A DNA stretch of 64,000 nucleotides from Desulfamplus sp964425195 (GCA_964425195.1 CAYRLG010000003.1:62001-126000), one strand, 5' to 3'; shown: positions 37,731-46,958, numbered from the stretch's first letter. Notes: generated by a model not told the origin, from the letters alone. Translations and numbers: made by a program.

Positions 37731-39469
37731 ACCTCAATTATAATTGGCACAATAACAGGTCGTCTTCTGATAGTAAAAAAGAAATACTGTTTAAGAGCCT
37801 TTTGAAGGCGAGATCGAATCTGATCAACCCTTGATTGGGAACCAACTTCAATCTCTTCAACAATCTCTAAAATTACACACTGGGCATCATCAACAAGGTA
37901 GCCAGTCTCTGCTCCAAAGACAAAACCTTTTGAGATAAGCTCAGGTCCATATAGCACAATTCCAGTCTCTTCATCAATAATCATAGATACAACAACAAGA
38001 CCATCTTCTGAGAGATTTCGCCGCTCTTTTAGGACACTTCTACCAACATCTCCTATACCTTTACCATCAATAAGAACTCTACCGCTGGTCACACTTCCTG
38101 ATATTTTACCAATAACTGTGTCACACATAAGTTTAATCTTATCTTTATTTGAATAGGATTTATCCTCACTTTTATCAATTTTAAGATCAGCAAGATCAAA
38201 CTTAGACAATTTCTCGAAAGAGACAATATTTCCATCTTCAACTAAAAAAACATGCTTTCTTGGAATTCCAAGTTTTTCGGCAAGCCGTGCATGAGTGACT
38301 AAATGGCGATATTCTCCATGAATGGGAATAAAATATTCAGGATGGGTAAGGCTTATCATCAATTTAAGCTCCTCTTGACAGGCGTGCCCTGAAACATGAA
38401 CAGGGGCTATCTTGTCGTAAACAACCCGAGCACCTCTGCGGTAAAGGTTATTGATAATATTTGATATTGCTTTCTCGTTTCCAGGAATGGATTTGGAGGA
38501 GAGAATAACGCTGTCACCTTTTCTTATGTTTACCTGTTTATGGAAGCCGGTTGCCATTCGAGCAAGTGCAGACATTGGCTCTCCTTGACTTCCTGTGGTG
38601 ATAATAAGAATCTCTGAATCATGAAGAGAATTTACTTTTTTAACATCAATTATAAGGTTTTCAGGATATTTAAGGTAACCAAGCTCCTTTGCAGCTTCAA
38701 CTGTCTGCTCAATACTTCTACCGTTAAATACAACTCTACGGTTTGTATGTAAGGCAATATTTATAATCTGCTGAATTCTAAAGATATTAGATGCGAAAAG
38801 TGCAATAATGACTCTGCCTTCACTTTCAGAGACAATCTGGGCAAGAGCTTCACCAACCTTCTGATCTGAATCTGTATATCCTTCACGCTCTACATTTGTT
38901 GAATCAGACAAGAGAGCTAAAACACCCTGTTCACCAAGACGGGCAAAACGAGATATATCAGTAACATTAGACTCTTCAAAACAGTGGTTGATTTTAAAAT
39001 CACCAGTATGGACAATAAGACCAACTGGAGTTGTGATTGCAAGAGCCACCCCATCAACTGTGCTGTGGCTCACCCTTATGAACTCAATTTCAAATGGAGC
39101 AATAGAGATAGTCTCCCCGGGACGCACCTGTATAAGAGGAGCAGTGTTATGGAGATCAATCTCTTTTAGCTTATTTTCAACAATTCGCAAGGTAAAGGCG
39201 GTTGCATAGACAGGGATAGATATCTCTCTGAGTAGATAGGTTATTGCACCAATGTGATCTTCATGGGCATGGGTCAAAATAATTGCCCTTACCTTCTCTT
39301 TGTTATCACGCAGATACTCCATATCAGGAATTACAATATCAACTCCAAGCATATAATCTTCGGGAAACATAAGCCCTGCATCAATAATGAATATGGTGTC
39401 ATCATATTCAATAACCATCATATTAAGACCGATCTCACCAAGACCGCCAAGAGGTATTATCTTCAGCAT
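37727..39469 (-). CDS. rnj: Ribonuclease J
   Basis: A metallo-beta-lactamase/beta-CASP ribonuclease of 580 residues. The zinc motif HAHEDH is at 67-72, with LSDSTNVEREG, the beta-CASP block TTGSQGEPMSALARM and HVSGHACQEELK following. The family has 5'-3' exonuclease and endonuclease activity in rRNA maturation and mRNA turnover. Its 580 residues match the RNase J length. RNase G is also in this window, so this organism uses both decay systems. The ftsK start codon overlaps its stop. Confidence 0.95.
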   Translation of the reverse strand: MLKIIPLGGLGEIGLNMMVIEYDDTIFIIDAGLMFPEDYMLGVDIVIPDMEYLRDNKEKVRAIILTHAHEDHIGAITYLLREISIPVYATAFTLRIVENKLKEIDLHNTAPLIQVRPGETISIAPFEIEFIRVSHSTVDGVALAITTPVGLIVHTGDFKINHCFEESNVTDISRFARLGEQGVLALLSDSTNVEREGYTDSDQKVGEALAQIVSESEGRVIIALFASNIFRIQQIINIALHTNRRVVFNGRSIEQTVEAAKELGYLKYPENLIIDVKKVNSLHDSEILIITTGSQGEPMSALARMATGFHKQVNIRKGDSVILSSKSIPGNEKAISNIINNLYRRGARVVYDKIAPVHVSGHACQEELKLMISLTHPEYFIPIHGEYRHLVTHARLAEKLGIPRKHVFLVEDGNIVSFEKLSKFDLADLKIDKSEDKSYSNKDKIKLMCDTVIGKISGSVTSGRVLIDGKGIGDVGRSVLKERRNLSEDGLVVVSMIIDEETGIVLYGPELISKGFVFGAETGYLVDDAQCVILEIVEEIEVGSQSRVDQIRSRLQKALKQYFFFTIRRRPVIVPIIIEV

Positions 39470-39619
39470 GACCTTTTAAATTTCTCCGACTTTTGTTCTA
39501 TCTTTTATTGGTTATACCATTTCTATTTTAAACTGCCCCTGATTGAGATTAACTTTCAAATGACTTACTCCTTAATTGAAAGGGTTTATCAACAGGGTCA
39601 AAACTGAATAAGATTGGTA

Positions 39620-39952
39620 TTAGATTACAATATCAAGAGTATTTAGTATGCCATCAACCATATCCATAAGCCAATCTCTCTGTTTGCTGTCTGCATATCC
39701 CATACAATCACATTTTATATGCTTTTTAATTCTTACCAAGAGTTCGCAAGAGAGGCGTCTTTCATCAAGCTCAAAAGCAAAATAGTATGGCTGGCATTGT
39801 GTGTGGGATTTTTGCAATGGGCTTAGAATTGACTGGTCTATCTCAACCCAGTAAATTGTTCCAAGTGATGGCTGACCAAATCTCTCATCAAAATACTTTT
39901 TTAATCTCTCATAATCATAGGGACTTAACCCATCTATTACATACTGTTTCAT
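39620..39952 (-). CDS. Conserved hypothetical protein, 110 aa
   Basis: A small acidic-to-neutral soluble protein with no signal peptide or membrane segment. It opens MKQYVIDGLSPYDYERLKKY, includes a GTIYWVEID beta segment and a Cys pair (KCDCMGY) that could bind metal or form a disulfide. I do not recognise a functional family. It lies alone on the minus strand between RNase J and the radical SAM gene. Coding character is supported by composition and lack of a competing frame. Its ribosome-binding site is weak. Confidence 0.6.
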   Translation of the reverse strand: MKQYVIDGLSPYDYERLKKYFDERFGQPSLGTIYWVEIDQSILSPLQKSHTQCQPYYFAFELDERRLSCELLVRIKKHIKCDCMGYADSKQRDWLMDMVDGILNTLDIVI

Positions 39953-40029
39953 AATAAAATTTTGAATATCACAATTAATTGTTATGTTGCAACATTAAAA
40001 AAACATTGTTTACTCTCTGCACAATGCTC

Positions 40030-41511
40030 TTAAACTTTGCCTTTTATATTACCATAAAGTGGCTGCTTTACAGCACACTTTTCTTTTGGAGGATTAAAAT
40101 AGCCGTGCCTCAATTTTGGGAAATCTCTTTCAAGCTCTCTTATTATCTTCTCCATACCAAGTGCAGGAGTCACTCCACCAGCCTGCTCCATTATCCTAAG
40201 ATAGCTTAAAGGATCATAATTCATGTTTCTCCACTGAATCATGTTCACACAATATTGTGAAAGGAACTTTTTAAGTGCTGTAAACTCCATCTCTGAATCA
40301 GTTACACCAGGGCAATTAAGATAGTTAATAGAAATAAATTTATCTTTTTTAGCGGCAATATCAATACTTCTTATAACATCACTATATCTGTAGCTTCGCG
40401 GTCTAAAATAGGCTGTGTAACAGGACTCTCTAACAGAGTTAATGCTAACACGAATAGAGTCAAGACCAGCATCAAATAACTTAGATAGCTTATCTGGCAT
40501 ACCAGCATTTGTATTCATATTTAGAGTTCCAGCGTCAGTTTTCTCTCGTACAGACCTTAAAGCTGGTTCAATAACATGAAAAGAAGTTAGTGGATCACCT
40601 TCGCACCCTTGACCAAAACTTGCGACACTATCCTTTACTTTAATCAGGTGCTCTAAAGCAACCTCTTTAATCTCTACAGGTTCAGGAATAAATGTTATCC
40701 TATCTTGACATGCCATAAGGTTATTTTCAACCTGCAGTGAGATACAGCCAAGGCAGTTTGCATTACACACTTTTGATGTCGGTATTGGAGCTTCGTATCT
40801 TCCTAAAAAAAAATTTTTTGCAGCGGGACAGCCATAAATCAAAGCACATTTCTCAAGGTGACGCATAAGCCTATTTTTAGGATACTTGTTCCTCATATCC
40901 TCCACACCTGCAACAATCCCTTCCTGTGGCATAAGCCTTAAATCTTGACGAGGTTCAGTGTCAACACATATTGCCGCAGACATAAATCCGCCAGTTTTTG
41001 TTGCGTTTGACAACCCATCTTCTTGGTAACTACTATTATTTCCTACATCTGACCATCCAACTGCTCCATAGGAGAATAGCGGGAGAAAAAAATTTTTATC
41101 GCAATGTTCGTAAGCACAAAAATATCTGTTCACATACCCCGGAGAGTTAAATACTGCAACTGGAAATATCTCCTCTCCAGGCTGATATGGATTATCATGC
41201 AAAACTTCAAATCGTCCTCTATCAAAGCTAAATACTAACGGTTTTGTATTAGGAAGCATCATCAGTTCGCTGCCGTAAGGCATATCAACAACCTGACTGT
41301 AAGTCATAAGAACAGGTTCATTGCCACTCATTCCAACTGCCCCATAATCTTCAAGCTCAAAGATATCTCCATTTTTGTTTGAAACTACTGCATTTAAAGG
41401 AAGATAACTATTTGAATTATCAGTTATAATAACTTTATTATTTTTTGAAGAAGATGCTTTTATCTCTTCTATCCGACTCTTTTTCTTGTGGGTATTTTTT
41501 CTATTTTTCAT
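40030..41511 (-). CDS. Radical SAM protein with a long N-terminal extension
   Basis: A 493-residue protein. The cluster motif CNANCLGC (Cys249, Cys253, Cys256) is a CX3CX2C radical SAM site preceded by an unusually long 240-residue N-terminal part. That part contains two copies of a YGAVG motif (residues 56-60 and 148-152) and extra cysteines (132, 137, 182, 222, 228). The barrel follows (GEGDPLTSFHVIEP-like: FGQGCEGDPLTSFHVIEPAL; NMNTNAGM). The C-terminus has few cysteines, so no obvious SPASM domain. The reaction is unknown. It lies 162 nt from the downstream cytochrome gene, with no overlap. Confidence 0.78.
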   Translation of the reverse strand: MKNRKNTHKKKSRIEEIKASSSKNNKVIITDNSNSYLPLNAVVSNKNGDIFELEDYGAVGMSGNEPVLMTYSQVVDMPYGSELMMLPNTKPLVFSFDRGRFEVLHDNPYQPGEEIFPVAVFNSPGYVNRYFCAYEHCDKNFFLPLFSYGAVGWSDVGNNSSYQEDGLSNATKTGGFMSAAICVDTEPRQDLRLMPQEGIVAGVEDMRNKYPKNRLMRHLEKCALIYGCPAAKNFFLGRYEAPIPTSKVCNANCLGCISLQVENNLMACQDRITFIPEPVEIKEVALEHLIKVKDSVASFGQGCEGDPLTSFHVIEPALRSVREKTDAGTLNMNTNAGMPDKLSKLFDAGLDSIRVSINSVRESCYTAYFRPRSYRYSDVIRSIDIAAKKDKFISINYLNCPGVTDSEMEFTALKKFLSQYCVNMIQWRNMNYDPLSYLRIMEQAGGVTPALGMEKIIRELERDFPKLRHGYFNPPKEKCAVKQPLYGNIKGKV

Positions 41512-41672
41512 AATTTTGCTCAGATTGGAAATTAAGCTTGGAGGTGGCAGGAGAGTTAAGTAAATAGAGCATTTTGAATTAAATAAGCTCCAACATTACT
41601 TTAAAAAAATTTATCAGTAGGGATATAGAATATTCATCCCTACTGATAGGGCATAGATGAGGTAATGGCTAA

Positions 41673-42026
41673 CTATTTACTATGACAACCATTACAGTTA
41701 GTTGGACCATAAGCCTTACCTGATAATTTGTAATCTTTATGGCATTTAATGCACAGCTCATTCATAACTTCTTTTTTCTCAAGCTCTTTTTTATTCTTTA
41801 AGTTTTTAATAACTCCTAACTCCTGTGGAAAGATAGAGTGACAAAGATTGCAGTCTTTAAGTCCATCTTGATGTGCTTTATGAGGAAAATTTACAGCCCC
41901 TTTAGTACCGCCATCAACAGTCAACTGTTCAGCACCTCTATTTTCTGCTGCAATCACAACTGTAGCTACAAAAAAGATAATTACTGCAATTATAAGTAAA
42001 GGATTTATTCTCTCTATTTTTATCAT
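41673..42026 (-). CDS. Triheme cytochrome c3/c7-like protein
   Basis: A small periplasmic cytochrome of 117 residues. An N-terminal hydrophobic segment (about 9-27, ending VVIAA) is a signal peptide or anchor. Three heme c motifs are present: CNLCH, CIKCH and CNGCH, with an extra histidine block FPHKAHQ as a likely axial ligand, as in the class III family. It would carry low-potential electrons in the periplasm. AAGGGG sits ahead of ATG 42026; an in-frame upstream extension is rejected. A rubrerythrin gene lies 30 nt upstream on the same strand. Confidence 0.88.
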   Translation of the reverse strand: MIKIERINPLLIIAVIIFFVATVVIAAENRGAEQLTVDGGTKGAVNFPHKAHQDGLKDCNLCHSIFPQELGVIKNLKNKKELEKKEVMNELCIKCHKDYKLSGKAYGPTNCNGCHSK

Positions 42027-42056
42027 ACTTTCACCCCTTAAAGCCATCTCCAAAAA

Positions 42057-42632
42057 TTACCAATTTTCCCCAAGTAGTTCAAAATATCCTGAATGCTTTA
42101 CACATGCAGGGCATTTTTCTGGAACACTTTTCCCTGTATGAATATATCCACAGCCAAGACATCTCCACTTTTTCTCATCTTCACGAGCAAAAACTTTATT
42201 GTCAGCAATATTGGCAGCAAGTTCCCGATAGAGTTTTTCATGCTGTCTTTCAGCAACAATAATTGCATCTAAGGTATCAGCAGCCCGTTGAAATCCCTCT
42301 TCAAGAGCAATCTTTGCAAATCCAGGGTACATCTCTGTATGGATATAGTGTTCAAGGTCTGCTGCAGAAAGAAGGTTGGCTTGAGTATTCAAAAGAACAC
42401 CAGCGGGAAACTTCCAGTTGATCTCAAGCTCTCCACCATTAAAAAACTTGAAAAATCGTAAGGCATGTTCACACTCTTGATCAGAGGTCTCCTGAAAAAT
42501 CTTTGAAATTTGGATAAAACCATCCTCAATTGCACGCTGGGAAAAAAATCTGTATCTGGTGCTTGCCTGAGCCTCTGCTGCAAATGCTGTGAGCAGATTT
42601 TTTGCTGTTCTGCTCTCTCTGAATTTCACCAT
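42057..42632 (-). CDS. Rubrerythrin
   Basis: A 191-residue non-heme di-iron peroxidase. The ferritin-like domain (1-140) shows the ligand helices EAQASTRYRFF, QECEHA and ERQHEKLY, and the C-terminal rubredoxin-like domain has CLGCGYIHTG and CPAC. It reduces hydrogen peroxide in strict anaerobes. It clusters with a ferredoxin (27 nt upstream) and a triheme cytochrome (downstream), which could supply electrons; this is inferred from co-location only. Confidence 0.92.
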   Translation of the reverse strand: MVKFRESRTAKNLLTAFAAEAQASTRYRFFSQRAIEDGFIQISKIFQETSDQECEHALRFFKFFNGGELEINWKFPAGVLLNTQANLLSAADLEHYIHTEMYPGFAKIALEEGFQRAADTLDAIIVAERQHEKLYRELAANIADNKVFAREDEKKWRCLGCGYIHTGKSVPEKCPACVKHSGYFELLGENW

Positions 42633-42659
42633 AACCCACCCCCTTTCTTAAATTATCTT

Positions 42660-42851
42660 CTACTCTTCAATAATAATTGCCTGAGCACCACACTCATGAG
42701 CTGCTTGACGAACAATAGCTTCAAGATGTTTTGGTATAACATCAAATTTTACAATTGAAAGCAGTTGATCTTCATCATATTCAAATACTTCTGGACAAAG
42801 GTTATTACAGTTTCTGTCACCCATACACTGTTTGGTAATAGTTGCTTTCAT
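42660..42851 (-). CDS. Small [4Fe-4S] ferredoxin
   Basis: A 63-residue ferredoxin with cysteines at CMGDRNCNNLCP and a later Cys near HECGAQAI, the single-cluster pattern of Desulfovibrio-type ferredoxins, though the second position of the usual CxxC is Asp. In that family an Asp can ligate the cluster and allows 3Fe/4Fe conversion. AAGGAG precedes the ATG. It is first in the ferredoxin-rubrerythrin-cytochrome set. Confidence 0.88.
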   Translation of the reverse strand: MKATITKQCMGDRNCNNLCPEVFEYDEDQLLSIVKFDVIPKHLEAIVRQAAHECGAQAIIIEE

Positions 42852-43042
42852 TTAAAAAATCTCCTTTTTATGTTCTGTTATAAATCTTAAGATAGGCAGA
42901 TATGCCTAAACACAAAATGAAAAAACTTAATTTTTTTAATAAACCATACTCAAAAACATTATCTCTTTTATATGTCAGACTCATAACAGTCAAACAGAAA
43001 GATCAAAAAAATATGTAATGTGACAATTTTTTTGAACAAAAA

Positions 43043-43073
43043 TAGAGACGCACAACAATGCTATGCGTCTCTA
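43043..43073. repeat. GTAGAGAC hairpin element, copy 2
   Basis: TAGAGACGCA (43043-43052) and TGCGTCTCTA (43064-43073) form a perfect 10-bp stem with an 11-nt loop. It lies 40 nt downstream of the acetoacetate-CoA ligase stop codon, so it may also help end that transcript, although only a short AT-rich stretch follows on the minus strand. The rest of 42852-43112 shows no gene. Confidence 0.65.
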
Positions 43074-43112
43074 CAATATTGTAATGAAATTGTTTTAAGT
43101 AATAGATATACA

Positions 43113-45062
43113 TCAACTCTTTAGCTCTTGAATCTGTCCAAAAAAATCAAGCGATTCAGGGTTTTTGAGAGCATCTTTATTTTTAACCTCTTTTCCATCA
43201 ATCATATTTTTAACTGCAAGTTCAACCTTTTTCATGTTTAGCGTATATGGAATGTCAGGAACTTGAATTATCTTTGCTGGAACATGACGAGGCGAGGCGT
43301 TTTTACGGATATCACTCTTGATTTTGTCCTTTAATTTATCATCAAGTTCAAATCCCGGAGTCATAGTGACAAACAGAATAACTCTAACATCGTTATTCCA
43401 ATTTTGCCCAACAACAACACTATCTGAAATCTCCTCCATCTGCTCAATACGTCTGTATATCTCCGCAGTGCCTATTCTAACTCCTCCCGGATTTAGTGTG
43501 GCATCAGATCGTCCGTACATGATAACTCCGCCTCGCTCTGTAACTTCTATAAAATCACCATGGGTCCAGATTCCCGGATAGCGGTCAAAGTAAGCTGCAT
43601 GATATTTTGAGCCATCAGTATCGTTCCAGAAATAGATAGGCATTGACGGAAATGGTGCGGTGCAGACAAGTTCTCCTTGCTGCCCTACAACAGCTTTTCC
43701 ATCTTCATTGTATGCAAAAACTCGCATTGCAAGACCTCTGCACTGCAACTCTCCTGAATAGACTGGACCCATTGGATTTCCAAGAGCAAAGCAGCCATTA
43801 AGATCAGAACCACCTGAAATAGAGGCAAGCTGTAGATCAGATTTAACCTCCTCATAGATAAATTCAAAATCCTCTTTTGAAAGAGGTGAACCTGTTGAGA
43901 GAAGAGCTCTCATAGAGCTAAGATCAAACTGCTGTTTTGGTTTTACACCAGCATTTTTAAGAGCCGCAATGTAACCAGCACTTGTACCAAAGACCGTTAT
44001 CTTTTCATCTTGTGCCATCTGCCACAAAGCATCAGCAGCAGGATGAAACGGATTTCCATCAAAAAGCACTAAAGTTGCACCCACAGAGAGAGAACAGACA
44101 AGCCAATTCCACATCATCCAACCGCAGGTGGTAAAATAGAAAATAGTGTCCTCCTCTTTTAAGTCTGTATGGAGCATAAGCTCTTTTATCTGGTGCATCA
44201 AAACTCCACCAGCACTTTGCACCATACATTTTGGAAGTCCTGTGGTACCTGACGAATACATAATATAAAGAGGATGGTCAAAAGGCAGCTGTTCAAATTC
44301 AATTTCACTTGGACGTGAATCTTTGAATTTATCAAGCAAAATTGCATTTGGAATAGATTTAATATAGGGGTCTTCTTTTGTATATGGAATAACTACAACC
44401 TTCTCAATTGATGGAAGCTCTTTAATTATGCCCGCAATTTTTTCCAAACTATCCATCTGCTTGCCTTTAAAAAAGTAGCCATCAGCGGTAAACAAAATCC
44501 TTGGTCGTGTTTGACCAAACCTGTCAAGAACGCCTTTTATACCAAAGTCTGGAGAACATGATGACCATACTGCACCAATACTTGTAGCTGCAAGCATTGC
44601 TATTATCGATTCTGGCATGTTTGGAACAAACCCAACCACTCTGTCACCCGGCTTTATACCATGATTTTTTAATGCCTGAGCAACTTTTGAGACTTCGTTA
44701 TAGAGTTCCGTATAGGTTAAAGTTCTTCTTATCTTATCTTCGCCACGAAAAACAAGGGCTATATTATCGTTTCTAAACCTTAACAAATTCTCTGCAAAAT
44801 TGAGCCTTGCACCTTCAAACCACTTTGCTCCCGGCATTTTTTTAGGATCATCTATCACACTCTCAAAAGGTTTTGACGAGCGAATTTTAGCAAAATCCCA
44901 CATAAGTTTCCAAAACTGTTCAATATTTTCTACAGACCACTGATAAAGCCCATCATAATCAGAAAAAGATTGTCCATAAGTTTTGTTTACAGTCTGCATA
45001 AAACGGTACATATTGGTCTGCTTGATTCGCTCTTCCGATGGCTTCCACAGGCATTTTGCCAT
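43113..45062 (-). CDS. Acetoacetate-CoA ligase
   Basis: A 649-residue member of the adenylate-forming acyl-CoA synthetase family. The AMP-binding motif is YIMYSSGTTGLPK (about residues 267-279). The N-terminal WFEGARLNFAENLL block is shared by acetoacetyl-CoA and acetyl-CoA synthetases. AVWSSCSPDFGIKGVLDRF and the length favour acetoacetate. The product, acetoacetyl-CoA, would be cleaved to acetyl-CoA. Leucine-type catabolic genes further downstream in the window produce acetoacetate via HMG-CoA lyase. GGGAGG lies ahead of ATG 45062. Confidence 0.88.
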   Translation of the reverse strand: MAKCLWKPSEERIKQTNMYRFMQTVNKTYGQSFSDYDGLYQWSVENIEQFWKLMWDFAKIRSSKPFESVIDDPKKMPGAKWFEGARLNFAENLLRFRNDNIALVFRGEDKIRRTLTYTELYNEVSKVAQALKNHGIKPGDRVVGFVPNMPESIIAMLAATSIGAVWSSCSPDFGIKGVLDRFGQTRPRILFTADGYFFKGKQMDSLEKIAGIIKELPSIEKVVVIPYTKEDPYIKSIPNAILLDKFKDSRPSEIEFEQLPFDHPLYIMYSSGTTGLPKCMVQSAGGVLMHQIKELMLHTDLKEEDTIFYFTTCGWMMWNWLVCSLSVGATLVLFDGNPFHPAADALWQMAQDEKITVFGTSAGYIAALKNAGVKPKQQFDLSSMRALLSTGSPLSKEDFEFIYEEVKSDLQLASISGGSDLNGCFALGNPMGPVYSGELQCRGLAMRVFAYNEDGKAVVGQQGELVCTAPFPSMPIYFWNDTDGSKYHAAYFDRYPGIWTHGDFIEVTERGGVIMYGRSDATLNPGGVRIGTAEIYRRIEQMEEISDSVVVGQNWNNDVRVILFVTMTPGFELDDKLKDKIKSDIRKNASPRHVPAKIIQVPDIPYTLNMKKVELAVKNMIDGKEVKNKDALKNPESLDFFGQIQELKS

Positions 45063-45202
45063 GATCTGACCTCCCTGATAATTGCAGTTTTTTATTTAAA
45101 TCGAGGATTATTAGTTCACTTTCTGCAAAAAATTGATTTATAGATTCCAATTTACTTATAAAAACAGAAGTTTACAGAAAGTTTAACAGGTATTATCTGA
45201 TA

Positions 45203-45838
45203 TTACTCATACAAGACAGCAAGAATTGTAGCCTTTCCCTCTTTCGCCTTTATAAGATGCGGGGTTGTAGAGAGGTAATAGGCACTATCTCCCGGGGTTA
45301 ACTCATACTCTTCATCAGCTATTTGCAGTGCTGCAACGCCATCTAAAACATATATAAACTCTTCACCATCATGCACAGAGACCTCTTTTACAGGATTCTC
45401 CTCAAGCTGAACAATAAGTGCCTCCATGTGCCGTCCTTGAACCTCTGGTGCAAGGCTCATGTAAGAGTAAAGCTGTTGATTGCCCTTTTGAGAAGTAGAA
45501 CGAAATACAGGTTTTCTATCGCTCTTGCGAGTTATTGAGTATAGCTTTGAACCAACACCAGAAACTAAACGACCGAGTGCGCTATCTAAGGCTTTGGAAA
45601 GTTTCATAACAGTTCCAAGCTGCGGTTTTATAACTCCGTTTTCAATATCTTCGAGTCTCTCTTTTTCAAAACCCGTAAGATTTGCAAGCTCATCAATTGA
45701 TATTCCCTTTTTCTCTCTTAACTGCTTGATTCTTATTCCAACATCTTCCACATCAACATTGTCACTATTTTCAATGTTTCCTGTCAAATCTTCAAAATAA
45801 TCTACATTAATATGCGGGGTTTTCTCATCTTTTTGCAT
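45203..45838 (-). CDS. XRE-family regulator with cupin domain
   Basis: A 211-residue cytoplasmic regulator. A helix-turn-helix of XRE type occupies about residues 31-90 (GIRIKQLREKKGISIDELAN), and a cupin ligand-binding domain fills the C-terminal half (VHDGEEFIYVLDGVAAL, LTPGDSAYY). Such proteins often respond to small acids or polyamines and regulate a neighbouring gene. AAGGAG precedes the ATG. It lies 140 nt upstream of the acetoacetate-CoA ligase on the same strand and may control it. Confidence 0.85.
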   Translation of the reverse strand: MQKDEKTPHINVDYFEDLTGNIENSDNVDVEDVGIRIKQLREKKGISIDELANLTGFEKERLEDIENGVIKPQLGTVMKLSKALDSALGRLVSGVGSKLYSITRKSDRKPVFRSTSQKGNQQLYSYMSLAPEVQGRHMEALIVQLEENPVKEVSVHDGEEFIYVLDGVAALQIADEEYELTPGDSAYYLSTTPHLIKAKEGKATILAVLYE

Positions 45839-45949
45839 TACGCTCTCCTTAAAGTTATGCGTTATTTATTGTCTCTATTTAACCTAACAATACAAATTAG
45901 TTGTAACTATAACGACCATGCCCTGAGAGACACAACGAACAATGAAATT

Positions 45950-45976
45950 GTAGAGATACACAGCTTTGCGTATCTA
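45950..45976. repeat. GTAGAGAC hairpin element, copy 3 (degenerate)
   Basis: GTAGAGATACA (45950-45960) and TGCGTATCTA (45967-45976) form a partial inverted repeat that matches the other copies except for a 2-nt loss in the right arm. It sits in the intergenic region upstream of the XRE-cupin gene. The remainder of 45839-46107 has no visible gene. Confidence 0.45.
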
Positions 45977-46107
45977 TTTTGACATACAATTTCTATATTT
46001 GTGCTATCACAAGCATCTCATAATCTTCAGTTGACAATTTATCATTGCGACTAACCACTGTTTCATTTTTATATTACCCTTAAATTTTCGATATCTTAAC
46101 CGCTATA

Positions 46108-46728
46108 TTACAAAGCACTTATAAAAGCAAACAGACCAAAACCTGCAATTATTACACCTGAAACCCTGTTGACCCATTGCAAGCCATAATTAGTAAATCT
46201 TTCTCTAAACAAGCCAACACCAAGACTTAAAATAAACCACCAAGCAGCAGAACCAATAAAAACACCAGAGATTAAAATTGTTGCTGATATATAGTTTGCC
46301 TCACTACTTGCTAAACCCAATCCAGCAAATATTGCAGCAAATGATATTATAGTCATTGGATTAGTTACAGTTAGAAAAAATGTCGAAGCATAAGCCCCAA
46401 TAAGACCTCTATTATTTTTTTTAACTAAAGCTGCATCTTGAGCAGGTTTTGCCAATAAGGTTTTAACTCCTAAATAGAATAAGAAAAGCCCGCCAATAAT
46501 ACGTAACCACATCTGCTGACTGACAAGAAAATTTGAGATAAAGGTAAGACCAAAACCAGCAACAGCCCCATAAATTGCATCTGCGCTTGCTGCTCCAAGA
46601 CCAGAAACAAGCCCATAGGATCGACCGTCAGATAATGTGCGGCGTATGCACAACACCCCAATTGGTCCAACTGGTGCTGCAATTGAAAAACCGATTATGA
46701 TCCCTCTTAATAAAAATGGTATATCCAT
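46108..46728 (-). CDS. LysE-family translocator
   Basis: A 206-residue inner-membrane exporter with about six hydrophobic segments. The N-terminal GFSIAAPVGPIGVLCIRRTL is the family hallmark (PVGP). It probably exports amino acids or homoserine-lactone-like compounds; the substrate is unknown. The ATG at 46728 follows immediately after the stop codon of a TumE fragment, whose AGAGG may now serve as its ribosome-binding site. Confidence 0.9.
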   Translation of the reverse strand: MDIPFLLRGIIIGFSIAAPVGPIGVLCIRRTLSDGRSYGLVSGLGAASADAIYGAVAGFGLTFISNFLVSQQMWLRIIGGLFLFYLGVKTLLAKPAQDAALVKKNNRGLIGAYASTFFLTVTNPMTIISFAAIFAGLGLASSEANYISATILISGVFIGSAAWWFILSLGVGLFRERFTNYGLQWVNRVSGVIIAGFGLFAFISAL

Positions 46729-46881
46729 TCAACCTCTGAAATTATTTTCAATATATTCCATTACCTTTTCTAAGTTCATAATCTCGCTATCTTCAATCTT
46801 TTCATCTTTTCCAATATGTTTATGAAATGGAAAAGTGTTAGTATTCTGGTGATGTGGTGCATTATCCCAACGTAACTTGCA
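46729..46881 (-). pseudogene. TumE-family toxin, 3' remnant
   Basis: Reading the minus strand from 46881 gives a 50-codon frame with the block LRWDNAPHHQNTNTFPFHKH and ending ...EYIENNFRG. It matches the C-terminal part of TumE/DUF6516-type toxins, which normally have WDNAPHH...FPHHKH near the end of a protein of about 100 residues. A stop codon lies directly upstream in the same frame, so the N-terminal half is missing. The gene is a remnant next to the HsdS-tail repeat. Confidence 0.6.
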
Positions 46882-46916
46882 TTAATCATTATCTTTTGCA
46901 AATACTATTGGCATCA

Positions 46917-46958
46917 TCACTCCTCCCACACCCTATCAATCATCTGCTTTATTTTCAG
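46917..46958 (-). pseudogene. HsdS 3'-end remnant / direct-repeat copy 1
   Basis: The minus-strand frame LKIKQMIDRVWEE followed by a stop repeats the C-terminus of the fused HsdM-HsdS gene (KIKRVIDRVWEE). At DNA level 46919-46956 matches 48214-48251 at 36 of 38 positions. It follows directly after the stop of the DUF2442 gene, so it is a short HsdS tail left at the far end of the small-gene cassette. Confidence 0.7.

Noticed and set aside
42852..43112. Possible small RNA or tRNA in the gap before acetoacetate-CoA ligase
   Set aside because: Only the dispersed hairpin repeat is visible; there is no cloverleaf or conserved RNA pattern.
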